Assembly: GCA_002685255.1 (NCBI GenBank)
Contig: NYWU01000030.1
Span: forward strand, 1 to 64,000
DNA: 64,000 nt
Source of the DNA: Idiomarinaceae bacterium
GTDB lineage: Bacteria; Pseudomonadota; Gammaproteobacteria; Enterobacterales; Alteromonadaceae
Direction: 5' to 3'
Shown here: piece by piece, positions 1-8,023 of the stretch
How the letters are laid out: each line of letters begins with the position of its first letter
How positions within the stretch are numbered: position 1 is the first letter of the stretch
The notes under the pieces: model-generated
The model's input: only the letters and a program-made list of their open reading frames with translations
Told to the model about the DNA's origin: nothing
Database searches by the model: none
Position numbers and translations under genes: made by a program

Positions 1-80
1 GTAGGTGAAGCATCAACCAGATAATCCGATGAGATGCCGGTCTGTCTCACTCTCATGCAAAGGTAAGATCAACCATTTAA

Positions 81-236
81 TCCGCTTACCCGAATTTATT
101 TGCCACTACACGTTCACAAGTTGCAGACCACTATAGCTATGTTCAACGTGTTAAGCGAGTATTGGGCATAGCCAAAAAGTTAAAAGATTCATTTGTGAAA
201 AAGCTTTCAATCAAAAAACTAAAGCTGAAGTTTTAG
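81..236 (+). other. Open frame without a start codon, unrecognised
   Basis: A 52-codon frame is open between two stops and ends in a lysine-rich tail. It has no ATG and no visible ribosome binding site. I do not recognise the product. It lies at the window edge next to a degraded mobile element, so it may be a gene remnant, but chance is equally possible. Apart from this I see nothing assignable between bases 1 and 305. Confidence 0.15.
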
Positions 237-307
237 TAACAAGGTAAGTAACACGCTTGAATCTTAATATTTTTTATCCACTATAAAACAATAAGTTATT
301 AGATCTT

Positions 308-329
308 ATCGATTCCGCCTCCGGCACCA
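308..329 (+). repeat. tRNA-Leu 3'-end-like fragment (candidate attachment site)
   Basis: The stretch ending in CTCCGGCACCA resembles the T-loop, T-stem and acceptor 3' strand of a bacterial tRNA-Leu, as in genes that begin GCCGGAG. One base of the T-stem appears to be missing, and the rest of the tRNA is absent upstream. Tyrosine integrases often use tRNA 3' ends as attachment sites and leave such partial copies at element borders. A degraded integrase lies directly beside it. Calling it an att site is inference, because the intact tRNA is not in the window for comparison. Confidence 0.5.
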
Positions 330-694
330 CTATTCTAAAGGCCCTGCACTTTGTGCGGGGCTTTTTAGTTTCTGATGGTGTACCAGATTTGTACCAATCG
401 AGCCATCAACGTTACAAGCCACTCGTTTCAAGTGCTCGGTAGCCAAATGTGCATAACATGGTAACGGTTAGCCGTTGAGGCAGACGCTTCACTCCGAATA
501 TCAAACTTTACCTCGTCAATCAGACTTCGATTGATTTGGTCTAGATAGAGACCTCTAAAGTAAACGTCTAACCGTCTTAACTTACCAATATCTTTTTGGT
601 GGTCGCGTTTATCTTGCTTTTCAGTCAACCAACGGATTGGTGAGCCCGACAGCTTAACGTCTGACTCATGGTTAACGATTACGGAATCAGATCA
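330..694 (-). pseudogene. Collapsed tyrosine recombinase (integrase) remnant
   Basis: Reading the minus strand from about 694, the frame gives a typical island-integrase core-binding domain: IRWLTEKQDKRDHQKDIGKL, then a leucine- and arginine-rich helix, then ASTANRYHV. This frame stops at 428. In the next frame the same strand reads YAHLATEHLKRVA from about 455, which is the usual C-terminal signature carrying the catalytic tyrosine. The catalytic domain with the Arg-His-Arg residues, normally about 200 residues, is therefore deleted and the two ends are joined out of frame. The protein cannot be functional. Its tail runs into the tRNA-like fragment and terminator, the usual layout of an integrase beside its attachment site. 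Confidence 0.75.
332..366 (+). terminator. Rho-independent terminator, first copy of a direct repeat
   Basis: A 9-base-pair stem (341-349 with 353-361, one G-U pair, TTT loop) is followed by five T. The 35 bases from 332 recur at 1098-1132 with one mismatch. Its place immediately after a tRNA 3'-end-like fragment suggests it was the terminator of that tRNA gene and was copied with the attachment site. Confidence 0.7.
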
Positions 695-714
695 GTTATT
701 AGTAGTCAACGATC

Positions 715-978
715 ATGGCTCTAATTATGAATTTGCCAATACGTAATCCAATGAACCACAACCAAACACTCTACTCCGACAGTTCGTACAGAGGGCTTCC
801 GCTTTGGCCTCAGCATTTGCCTTATATTCAGGAACTCTTATTTGATCTACATGACACAATGACAAGAGCGATTGAGGAACATCCACGTACGCTGGCTGTT
901 CGCTTTGATTTGAAAGTGCCTGTAGCCCGTATTCCCTTGCACCATAAACCACGAAAGACCGCACGACTCACTCAATGA
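715..978 (+). pseudogene. Inovirus Gp2 / YfjJ-like protein, N-terminal fragment
   Basis: An 87-codon frame includes YRGLPLWPQHLPYIQELL and then EEHPRTLAVRFDLKVP. This matches my memory of the start of the YagK/YfjJ C-terminal family, also called inovirus-type Gp2, which is common on P4-like islands and filamentous phages and is thought to act in replication. Family members are usually 200 residues or more, so only the front is left. The likely original start is the ATG at 727 or 754. Its position between the integrase remnant and the second terminator copy fits a decayed island. The antisense frame 725-964 looks like a shadow. Confidence 0.55.
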
Positions 979-1097
979 TATGACACCGTTTGATTACCGA
1001 ACTGCGGCATAAATATTCTATCAGATGACTGTGTTATAAATGGGATATTTACACTTCTACCTGCCTAAAATATTCACGCTCGAAGTTGTTCGGTGAC

Positions 1098-1133
1098 ATT
1101 CTGAAGGCCCTGCACTTTGTGCGGGGCTTTTTT
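1098..1133 (+). terminator. Rho-independent terminator, second copy of the direct repeat
   Basis: The stem 1107-1115/1119-1127 with a TTT loop and six T duplicates the hairpin at 341-361. Sequence identity covers 35 bases with one mismatch. The bases just before it (TTCGGTGACATTCT) resemble a decayed version of the tRNA end and spacer before the first copy. The two copies bracket about 730 bases of integrase and Gp2 debris. Confidence 0.65.
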
Positions 1134-1210
1134 ATTTCTACAGACCGACTACCAACAATTATTCGTACCATGGAGCCGAATTCTAGAAGGGCTGTCGATC
1201 TCTTAAAACC

Positions 1211-1774
<564 letters not shown>

Positions 1775-1868
1775 TTTGTTTCACTGCTTACAGTTTGTAA
1801 CAAAGCAGATTCGCTTTTCGTCTCCACCGTGATTATTGTTTAATCAAAGTCAAAATGAGGGCGTTGAA

Positions 1869-2876
1869 ATGTACAGCGACAAAGATATTCGCGCAGCCGT
1901 CGAGGCAGGTGTCATGCCTAAACAAACGGCGAACGCGTTTCGTGATTTTATTCAACAACAGCGCGGTGGAGTCCTAAATCAAGACCAAGAGTATATTCCT
2001 TTGGTACACGGCTTTAACGACATTTTTGTCGTGATCGCCGCAGTGATTGCTTTGGCAGGTCTGTGGACGATTGGTAATACCATGTCGCCGCTGATCGGTG
2101 GCGGTTTAGTAGCTGTGGCAAGTTGGTTGTTGTCCGAGTACTTCACTCGCCGTCGACATATGGCGCTGCCATCGATCGTGCTATTGGTGACGGCATTGGG
2201 CGGTACCTTCGGTGGCGTGATTATGCAATTACTTGCCATGGCGGTTAGACCCGACCTTGCTAGCGGTGTCGCATTTATTGCTGCCAGTGCCGTTGCAACA
2301 GCGCATTGGTTTCGGTTCCGTGTTCCTATCACGCTCGCGGCTGGGATCGCTACGGTGGTTGGTATCATCGTGTCTTTCCTAAGCACCACCTGGTTGCTAG
2401 ACAGTATCTTAATTGACTTGGTGATCATGACAGGGGGTTTAGTCACCTTTGGCATCGCCATGTATTGGGATGCTTCGGACGTCGATCGCACCAGTCGCCG
2501 TTCTGATGTCGCATTTTGGCTTCATCTACTGGCGGCGCCGCTGATGATTCATCCTTTGTTTAACGTCATTCTTGGCAGTGATTTTGAAATCGGCGTTACT
2601 CAAGCAGCCGCCACACTGGTGGTTTATGTTGTGTTGAGTGTCGTATCTCTGATTATCGATCGTCGCGCCTTGATGGTATCAGCATTGGCCTACGTTATTT
2701 TTATTTTCAGTCAAGTGCTGACAAGCGTTGGCTTGGTCGACTTAGGTAGCGCGGTGATGGGCTTAATCGTGGGTGCTGGCTTACTACTTGTGTCGGTGTT
2801 CTGGCATCCGTTACGCAGTTCATTGGTATCTAAATTGCCGCCTGCGCTACTTAATAAGTTACCTTCACTGCAATAA
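1869..2876 (+). CDS. Polytopic inner-membrane protein of unknown function
   Basis: The 335-residue product begins with a soluble stretch of about 50 residues (MYSDKDIRAAVEAGVMPKQT) and continues with about nine or ten hydrophobic helices. Short charged loops occur near residues 96-101 (EYFTRRR) and 205-217. The ATG at 1869 is chosen because GAGGG lies about 10 bases upstream; an in-frame TTG at 1836 has no such signal. The N-terminal helix with an INxTQ-like turn and the following membrane array loosely recall DUF2157-type proteins, but I cannot assign a family. It is the first intact gene after the decayed island and ends at a clear terminator. Confidence 0.8.
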   Translation: MYSDKDIRAAVEAGVMPKQTANAFRDFIQQQRGGVLNQDQEYIPLVHGFNDIFVVIAAVIALAGLWTIGNTMSPLIGGGLVAVASWLLSEYFTRRRHMALPSIVLLVTALGGTFGGVIMQLLAMAVRPDLASGVAFIAASAVATAHWFRFRVPITLAAGIATVVGIIVSFLSTTWLLDSILIDLVIMTGGLVTFGIAMYWDASDVDRTSRRSDVAFWLHLLAAPLMIHPLFNVILGSDFEIGVTQAAATLVVYVVLSVVSLIIDRRALMVSALAYVIFIFSQVLTSVGLVDLGSAVMGLIVGAGLLLVSVFWHPLRSSLVSKLPPALLNKLPSLQ

Positions 2877-2882
2877 AGCAAT

Positions 2883-2905
2883 GAGCGGCGCAAGCCGCTC
2901 TTTCT
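2883..2905 (+). terminator. Rho-independent terminator after the membrane protein gene
   Basis: A perfect 7-base-pair stem, GAGCGGC with GCCGCTC, closes a GCAA tetraloop and is followed by TTTCT. It starts seven bases after the stop codon at 2876. Confidence 0.75.
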
Positions 2906-3013
2906 AATTTATTAGTTAAAAATTGTAGATATTTTGTAAAAATAAGCTTTGAAAAGCGCTTTAAGCGATCCATAATTTAACAATTAAACATTTAAATAAC
3001 ATTTGGAGCCGTT

Positions 3014-3658
3014 ATGGCTGTAAAATTTGAAGACCGTCCCCTGGATAAAGTTCGCGAAGAAGTGATAGACCAGCTGGTTATGAATTACAGTCATGGTGAA
3101 CTATCGCAAGAGGCTTTTGAGGCGCGGCTTGACCAAGCATTTGATGCGATCGCTCACCAGCAATTAGCCGACTTAGTAGAAGACTTACCCCTGCAAGTTG
3201 ATGCGAAGTATGAGCAAAGTAAAGCCGCACGTTTTGACGCACACTCCACCAAAATATTCGCTGGCAGCGAACATTCGGTTGTCGCAATACTGTCGTCGCA
3301 AAGCATGAAAGGTGCATGGCAAGTACCGGCTAAAATTAAAGCCTACAGTGTGCTGGGTTCACTCAAGATCGACTTTACTGATGCGCACTTCGAGAGCGAT
3401 GAAATTCATGTTCAACTACTCGACCTTGTTGGTGATATTAAAATTTTTGTTCCCGAGTTTGCCCGCGTGACCTGCAATGTCGCTAACATTATTAGCTCTC
3501 TCGATAATCATCTAGAGGCGCCAATACAAGCGCCTAAAGTGCACATCCATATTTCCGGCTATTCCGTACTCTCTTCTATTGATATCAAAGTACGCCAAAC
3601 AATGCGCGAGCGTTTTATTGCGTTTGCTGATAAGTTAAAGCGTAACTGGACCACCTAA
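3014..3658 (+). CDS. DUF1707 and LiaF-like C-terminal domain protein
   Basis: The 214-residue soluble protein has a DUF1707/SHOCT-like N-terminus (about residues 1-55, with LSQEAFEARLDQAFDAIAHQ). A C-terminal beta-rich part (about 75-200) resembles the right-handed beta region of LiaF/YvqF cell-envelope-response proteins. In other bacteria DUF1707 proteins are often linked to envelope stress sensing; here that role is inference only. GGAG lies eight bases before the ATG. It stands alone between a terminator and the GST gene, which follows after 24 bases and may be co-transcribed. Confidence 0.7.
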   Translation: MAVKFEDRPLDKVREEVIDQLVMNYSHGELSQEAFEARLDQAFDAIAHQQLADLVEDLPLQVDAKYEQSKAARFDAHSTKIFAGSEHSVVAILSSQSMKGAWQVPAKIKAYSVLGSLKIDFTDAHFESDEIHVQLLDLVGDIKIFVPEFARVTCNVANIISSLDNHLEAPIQAPKVHIHISGYSVLSSIDIKVRQTMRERFIAFADKLKRNWTT

Positions 3659-3682
3659 AAACAACAACATGGAGTCTAATCA

Positions 3683-4300
3683 ATGAAGCTCTACGAAATG
3701 GCGAAGGCGCCTAACCCGCGTCGCGTACGCATGTTTCTCGCAGAAAAGGGATTACTAGATAAAGTCGAACGGATTGAAATTGACTTGTCAAAAGGTGAAA
3801 ACCTCAGCGATTCTTTCAAAGCCAAAAACCCCATGCAAAAAGTCCCTGTACTTGAGCTCGATGACGGTAGCTTTATCTGCGAAACCACGGCAATTTGCCA
3901 TTATTTCGAAAACCAATATCCCGACTCACCTAAACTACTTGGCGACAATGCCAACGACAAAGCCATTATTGAACAATGGACGCGTTGGGTCGATTTTTAC
4001 TTGTTCTATCCAATTGGCATGGGCTTTCAGCACACGACCGACTATTTCAAGCACCGCATGCAACCCATCCGCGAATGGGGAGAGCACAATATCAAAGAGG
4101 CCGAGCGCTTTTTTGACTTTTTAAACGATCAACTCGAAGGTAAAGATTTTATTGCCTGCGGTCAGCTCACCGTCGCCGATATCAATGCGTTCTGCTCAGT
4201 CGACTTTGGCAAAGTCGTGAATCTACGCGTTGATGAAAGCCGTCCTAATTTATTCCGTTGGTATCAAGCGATGAAGCAACGCGCTTCTGCTAAAGTTTAA
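3683..4300 (+). CDS. Glutathione S-transferase family protein
   Basis: A protein of 205 residues with the canonical two-domain GST build. The thioredoxin-like N-terminal domain (about 1-80) has the cis-proline turn KVPVLEL at about 54-60, followed by DDGSFICETTAICHYFE, in which the usual E-S-x-A-I glutathione contact reads E-T-T-A-I. The helical C-terminal domain contains the conserved GQLTVADI motif near 160. Such proteins conjugate or reduce electrophiles in the cytoplasm; the substrate cannot be read from sequence. GGAG precedes the ATG. The mscS gene starts 12 bases after the stop, so the two probably share a transcript. Confidence 0.85.
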   Translation: MKLYEMAKAPNPRRVRMFLAEKGLLDKVERIEIDLSKGENLSDSFKAKNPMQKVPVLELDDGSFICETTAICHYFENQYPDSPKLLGDNANDKAIIEQWTRWVDFYLFYPIGMGFQHTTDYFKHRMQPIREWGEHNIKEAERFFDFLNDQLEGKDFIACGQLTVADINAFCSVDFGKVVNLRVDESRPNLFRWYQAMKQRASAKV

Positions 4301-4312
4301 TTCGAGCCTGAT

Positions 4313-5236
4313 ATGCAAGAAGAAGCATCAAGTTTGTGGGCGGAGTTTAGCTCCGCCTTTACTACCCTATGGCAAACACCACTTTATACCTCCGGCGATA
4401 CAAAAATCCATTTTAGCCAAGTGGTCATTGCGCTGACCATTATCATCGTTGGTGTTATTGTTGTTCGCATTATAGGTCGCCAACTACTGAACCGTGCCCT
4501 GCTGCGCAACGGCGCGTCGGAAAACACCCTATTTACCTTTCGTCGGCTATTTCAGTTTATTGCCTACTTGTTACTGGTTTTACTTGCTCTACCGTTAGCT
4601 GGTATTCCGATTACGATATTTGCAGTACTCGGTGGCGCGTTCGCCATTGGTGTGGGTTTTGGTGCGCAGAATTTGCTCAATAACCTGATATCGGGTTTTA
4701 TTCTATTAACCGAGAGTCCAATTCGTATTGGCGACATCGTTGAGCTTGAGAACGAGCAAGGTCGCATTGAAGAAATAGGTAATCGTTGTGTACGTATTCG
4801 TCGGTTTGACGGGATTCATGTACTGGTGCCAAACAGCTACTTTTTAGAGCAACGCGTAGTGAACTGGACACTGGTTTCAAAAGATATCCGCAGCAATGTC
4901 AGTGTTGGTGTCGCTTATGGTTCACCGGCTGAAAAGGTACGTGACTTAATGCTGGAGGCGGCGAAAGAGCATAAAAAGATTAACACCGAGTACCCCATCG
5001 AAGTGTTATTTGAAGACTTTGGTGATAACAGCCTTACCTTCAATTTGCTGTTCTGGACTTCGGTTAGTGCGCCGATGGATTTACGTCGGGTGCAGTCGGA
5101 CTTGCGCTACAAGATCGACTCACTATTCGCCGAGAATGATATCGTCATCGCCTTCCCACAACGGGATGTGCACCTCGATACATTAAGACCACTCGAAGTC
5201 TCTATTCAACGAGCAAAAAAAAGCGATGCTAATTAG
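4313..5236 (+). CDS. MscS-family mechanosensitive ion channel
   Basis: The 307-residue protein has two or three N-terminal transmembrane segments (about 38-60, 80-100, 105-130). The pore-lining helix carries the glycine/alanine pattern FAVLGGAFAIGVGFGAQNLL followed by ISGFILL. The beta domain (GDIVELENEQGRIEEIGNR) and the cytoplasmic alpha/beta domain follow, as in small MscS channels. It would open under membrane tension and release solutes during hypo-osmotic shock. The stop codon falls within the loop of the terminator that follows. Confidence 0.9.
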   Translation: MQEEASSLWAEFSSAFTTLWQTPLYTSGDTKIHFSQVVIALTIIIVGVIVVRIIGRQLLNRALLRNGASENTLFTFRRLFQFIAYLLLVLLALPLAGIPITIFAVLGGAFAIGVGFGAQNLLNNLISGFILLTESPIRIGDIVELENEQGRIEEIGNRCVRIRRFDGIHVLVPNSYFLEQRVVNWTLVSKDIRSNVSVGVAYGSPAEKVRDLMLEAAKEHKKINTEYPIEVLFEDFGDNSLTFNLLFWTSVSAPMDLRRVQSDLRYKIDSLFAENDIVIAFPQRDVHLDTLRPLEVSIQRAKKSDAN

Positions 5237-5245
5237 CATCGCTTT
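5222..5245. terminator. Bidirectional terminator between mscS and the TonB receptor gene
   Basis: A perfect stem, AGCGATGCT with AGCATCGCT around an AATT loop, has A-runs on the left and T-runs on the right, so it can stop transcription from both sides. The mscS stop codon lies at the loop (5234-5236). The convergent receptor gene ends 21 bases beyond. Confidence 0.85.
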
Positions 5246-5265
5246 TATCAAAACTCTCCGCGTAT

Positions 5266-7932
5266 TTAGAATTCACGCTTATACGTTAGCGAGAAACTAA
5301 CACCACGCGTTTCTGAACGAAGCAAGGTATCGTCAAACTCAATCTCTTTATCTTGATTCAAGATATTTTGCACCTTGAGCGTGATCTGAGAATTGAAGTC
5401 TGGATAGTAACTATAAACCGCGTCTAAACTGTGGAAAGGTTGCTCAAACGCATCGCCACGACCTTCGATACCTGGAATGATAATACGCTCACCAAACACG
5501 TTATAAACCAACGATGCAGAGTGCTTACCATTGTCAGAATCAAAGCCAAGCTGACTGTTGACCACCCATTTTGAGTGACCCGTTAAGCGACGTTCGGTAT
5601 TGGTAATCGACGTCGATACACCGGTTTGTTCAACAATCTTCTGAGTATCCAACTGGATTTCAGAGTCACTTAACGTAACGTTACCCGAAACAAAGAAGTT
5701 CGTGCTGAGTGATTTTAACCACTCCATTTCGACACCGTATACTTCACCGGTCTCAGCGTTAGCAATACGTACTAATGGAGGACCGTCTTGCGCGGGCGAC
5801 TGAACAGATTCAATCGGGTCAGTCATGTCCTTATAGAACATACCCAACGACAAGGTATCGCCATTTTCTTGATACCACTCCCAACGTGCGTCATAGTTCT
5901 TGATCGACGTTGTCCGCAAGCCTGGTGTACCGCCGACTGGGAACAAGGTCAACGGATCGAGGTACGTTGAACTAGAGACTTCGCGCAAGTCAGGACGGAC
6001 TACCGTTTGTCCGTAGCTGAAACGTAACTGCTGCTCGTCAGTTAAAAAGTAAGTCAACGCCAACGATGGATAGAAGTCATCCTCTTGGAATGCTAAATCA
6101 GCTAGATCGTTAGGTGTCGGGTTGGTTGGTAAATCGATTTCACCGGTCGTTGGTACCAGTGGTACCACAACTTGGCGGAAGTCTTCCCAACGAACACCCG
6201 CCGTAATACGCCACTTCTCTTTAAAGAACACGTCGCCTTCAACGTAGTATGCGTCGATTGCTTGCGCAGAAATATAATCATCGCCCGCTACCGTAGTATC
6301 GTTCAATATCGGCGTAAAACTAAGTTCAGTATTCGCTAATAAGTCATCATTAAGGATTTCGCCTAGCTGATGCCCTTGCAAAACGCTCGAGTCGGGGAAC
6401 GCACGCGTATTGATATCAAAACGACGGTTGGTGGCAAAACGCGTTTTCTGAACAAAGTCCGCGCCCGCCTTTAAGGTGATATCCCAATCATCGAGCATGA
6501 TTGGTAGAGTTACATTGCCGCCCCAGTTTTCAACTTCATCATCGAGATCTTGAAAAGAGTAACGTGCAGCCGTCGTCGCATTGGTTAGGTTACTCTCAGT
6601 TTGACGGTCAAAAACTCCATCTTCGTTACGGTCCGTCAAAATAAACCGAGTCTCTAAGTTACCCGGTGCATAACGGCTTGAACGTGCCTTTGAATACTTC
6701 CAATCAATACCCAAGAAGTTCCAGTCGGTAAAGGTATGCATCCCTTTAATTTGGTTAGCCACCATCCGACGCTCTTGGTAATTCACATCAAACTCACGAA
6801 TACGCTGGTCAGAGCCGAAGTTGATGTTGTTATTGTTACCCAATTTCTCGCGTAAACGATCCTCGGTATCGTTCAGAATGACATGGCTGAAGTCGACTTT
6901 GTGATTCGCGCCGTAGTTAATGCCCAGCGTGAACATACCTGACCACGTCACTTGGTGCTCGGTTGACTGCACATCATCCCAACCACGAACCAATGTATAG
7001 CTGTCATCAGGGTTTAAGCGGTAGTTTTCACCCAGAAACTGCTCAGAAACCTGCCACTCATTGCGGTACGCAGCCGTGGTCAAAAAACCAATCGCCCACT
7101 TGTCAGTTAAATCATAACGGTTACCGTAGGTCACATTGACACCATAATCAGGGTCAATAGACTGCATTTGAGGGTCATAATCTCGGTTCAGTGCCAACGC
7201 CACATCCCGATTATCTTCGATGCTAATTTCATCAAGGAATGTGCGTTGTCCCCACAACGCTTGCAACATTTGTGGTGCTGCACGAGTTCCGTCATCTTTA
7301 CCCTTCCATGAACTCCCGCCATCATACCAATATGAGTCATCGAAATTTTCTGAGTTGCCGCCCACTTTAATCGAGCCATTAAAAACTTCTTGCGTGGGGG
7401 CAGACTTCAGGCGGATATCAACATTACCGCCACCAAAGTTAGCCGGCATTGATGCTGAATACGACTTTTGAACAGCTAAACTTTCGATAATATCCGAGGG
7501 GAATAAATCGAGTGGAATAACGGCTCGGGTTGGATCAGGGCTCGGTACGGACATGCCGTTAAGTTGCGTACTCGAGTAACGCTCACCTAAGCCACGTACA
7601 TATATAAATTTACCGTCGACCAGTGTAAGACCTGTAATACGACGAAGCGCAGCAGCGGCATCAGTATCACCGGTACGCGAAATCTGGTCAGCACCCATGA
7701 TATCGGCCACGAACGCCTGTTCTTTACGCTCTTGAACTACCGCTGCGGCACTGCCCTGTAAACGAGTACCTGTGGTAACCACTTCCTCGATGACTTGCTC
7801 AGGGTTGCTTGCCTGCTGCTCTGCTTCAGCTTCGGTTTGCTCGGCGTCTTGCCAAGCGAGTGCCGCAGGTGTTGCCAAGCAGGCAAGCACTGCGAGAGAA
7901 ATATTTGCCAGAGGGAATCGGTTGGCACGCAT
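5266..7932 (-). CDS. TonB-dependent outer-membrane receptor
   Basis: The 888-residue precursor has a signal peptide of about 26 residues ending near ALAWQ and a glutamate/glutamine-rich linker. The plug domain (about 70-185) contains GADQISRTGDTDAAAALRRI, the RGLGERYSS signature and NFGGGNVDIRLK. A long 22-strand-type barrel ends in aromatic LTYKREF. Such receptors import scarce nutrients with energy from TonB-ExbBD. The substrate is not evident; the RGLGERYSS plug type is common in Alteromonadales and differs from siderophore receptors. The gene lies 91 bases after the tandem lipoprotein gene on the same strand and probably shares its PhoB-type promoter. Confidence 0.9.
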   Translation of the reverse strand: MRANRFPLANISLAVLACLATPAALAWQDAEQTEAEAEQQASNPEQVIEEVVTTGTRLQGSAAAVVQERKEQAFVADIMGADQISRTGDTDAAAALRRITGLTLVDGKFIYVRGLGERYSSTQLNGMSVPSPDPTRAVIPLDLFPSDIIESLAVQKSYSASMPANFGGGNVDIRLKSAPTQEVFNGSIKVGGNSENFDDSYWYDGGSSWKGKDDGTRAAPQMLQALWGQRTFLDEISIEDNRDVALALNRDYDPQMQSIDPDYGVNVTYGNRYDLTDKWAIGFLTTAAYRNEWQVSEQFLGENYRLNPDDSYTLVRGWDDVQSTEHQVTWSGMFTLGINYGANHKVDFSHVILNDTEDRLREKLGNNNNINFGSDQRIREFDVNYQERRMVANQIKGMHTFTDWNFLGIDWKYSKARSSRYAPGNLETRFILTDRNEDGVFDRQTESNLTNATTAARYSFQDLDDEVENWGGNVTLPIMLDDWDITLKAGADFVQKTRFATNRRFDINTRAFPDSSVLQGHQLGEILNDDLLANTELSFTPILNDTTVAGDDYISAQAIDAYYVEGDVFFKEKWRITAGVRWEDFRQVVVPLVPTTGEIDLPTNPTPNDLADLAFQEDDFYPSLALTYFLTDEQQLRFSYGQTVVRPDLREVSSSTYLDPLTLFPVGGTPGLRTTSIKNYDARWEWYQENGDTLSLGMFYKDMTDPIESVQSPAQDGPPLVRIANAETGEVYGVEMEWLKSLSTNFFVSGNVTLSDSEIQLDTQKIVEQTGVSTSITNTERRLTGHSKWVVNSQLGFDSDNGKHSASLVYNVFGERIIIPGIEGRGDAFEQPFHSLDAVYSYYPDFNSQITLKVQNILNQDKEIEFDDTLLRSETRGVSFSLTYKREF

Positions 7933-7961
7933 GATATTAGCTACCTCTTGTTACTATGGAA

Positions 7962-7992
7962 GCCGGAGGTGTCCCTAAGGTCACCTCACGGC
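7962..7992 (-). other. Intercistronic stem-loop
   Basis: GCCGGAGGTG (7962-7971) pairs with CACCTCACGGC (7982-7992) with one bulged base and a 10-base loop. It sits in the 91-base gap between the lipoprotein and receptor genes. On the transcribed minus strand no T-run follows, so it is more likely an mRNA-stability or attenuating structure than a full terminator. Its effect is inference. Confidence 0.5.
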
Positions 7993-8023
7993 TTTTAAAG
8001 AGCACTTTATGCTACTTAAGGGG

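Noticed and set aside
81-236. Transposase or other remnant in the first 240 bases
   Set aside because: No recognisable motif; kept only as an unassigned open frame.
376-397. Integrase arm-type sites (two GTACCA units)
   Set aside because: The two hexamers at an 11-base period lie in the integrase tail coding sequence and two units are too few to support a binding-site array.
725-964. Antisense frame across the Gp2-like fragment
   Set aside because: The plus-strand frame carries the recognisable family motifs; the minus frame resembles nothing and is a shadow.
1979-2491. 170-codon frame antisense to the membrane protein gene
   Set aside because: It is low in complexity, rich in Thr/Ala/Ile, lacks a start signal and mirrors the codon pattern of the plus-strand gene.
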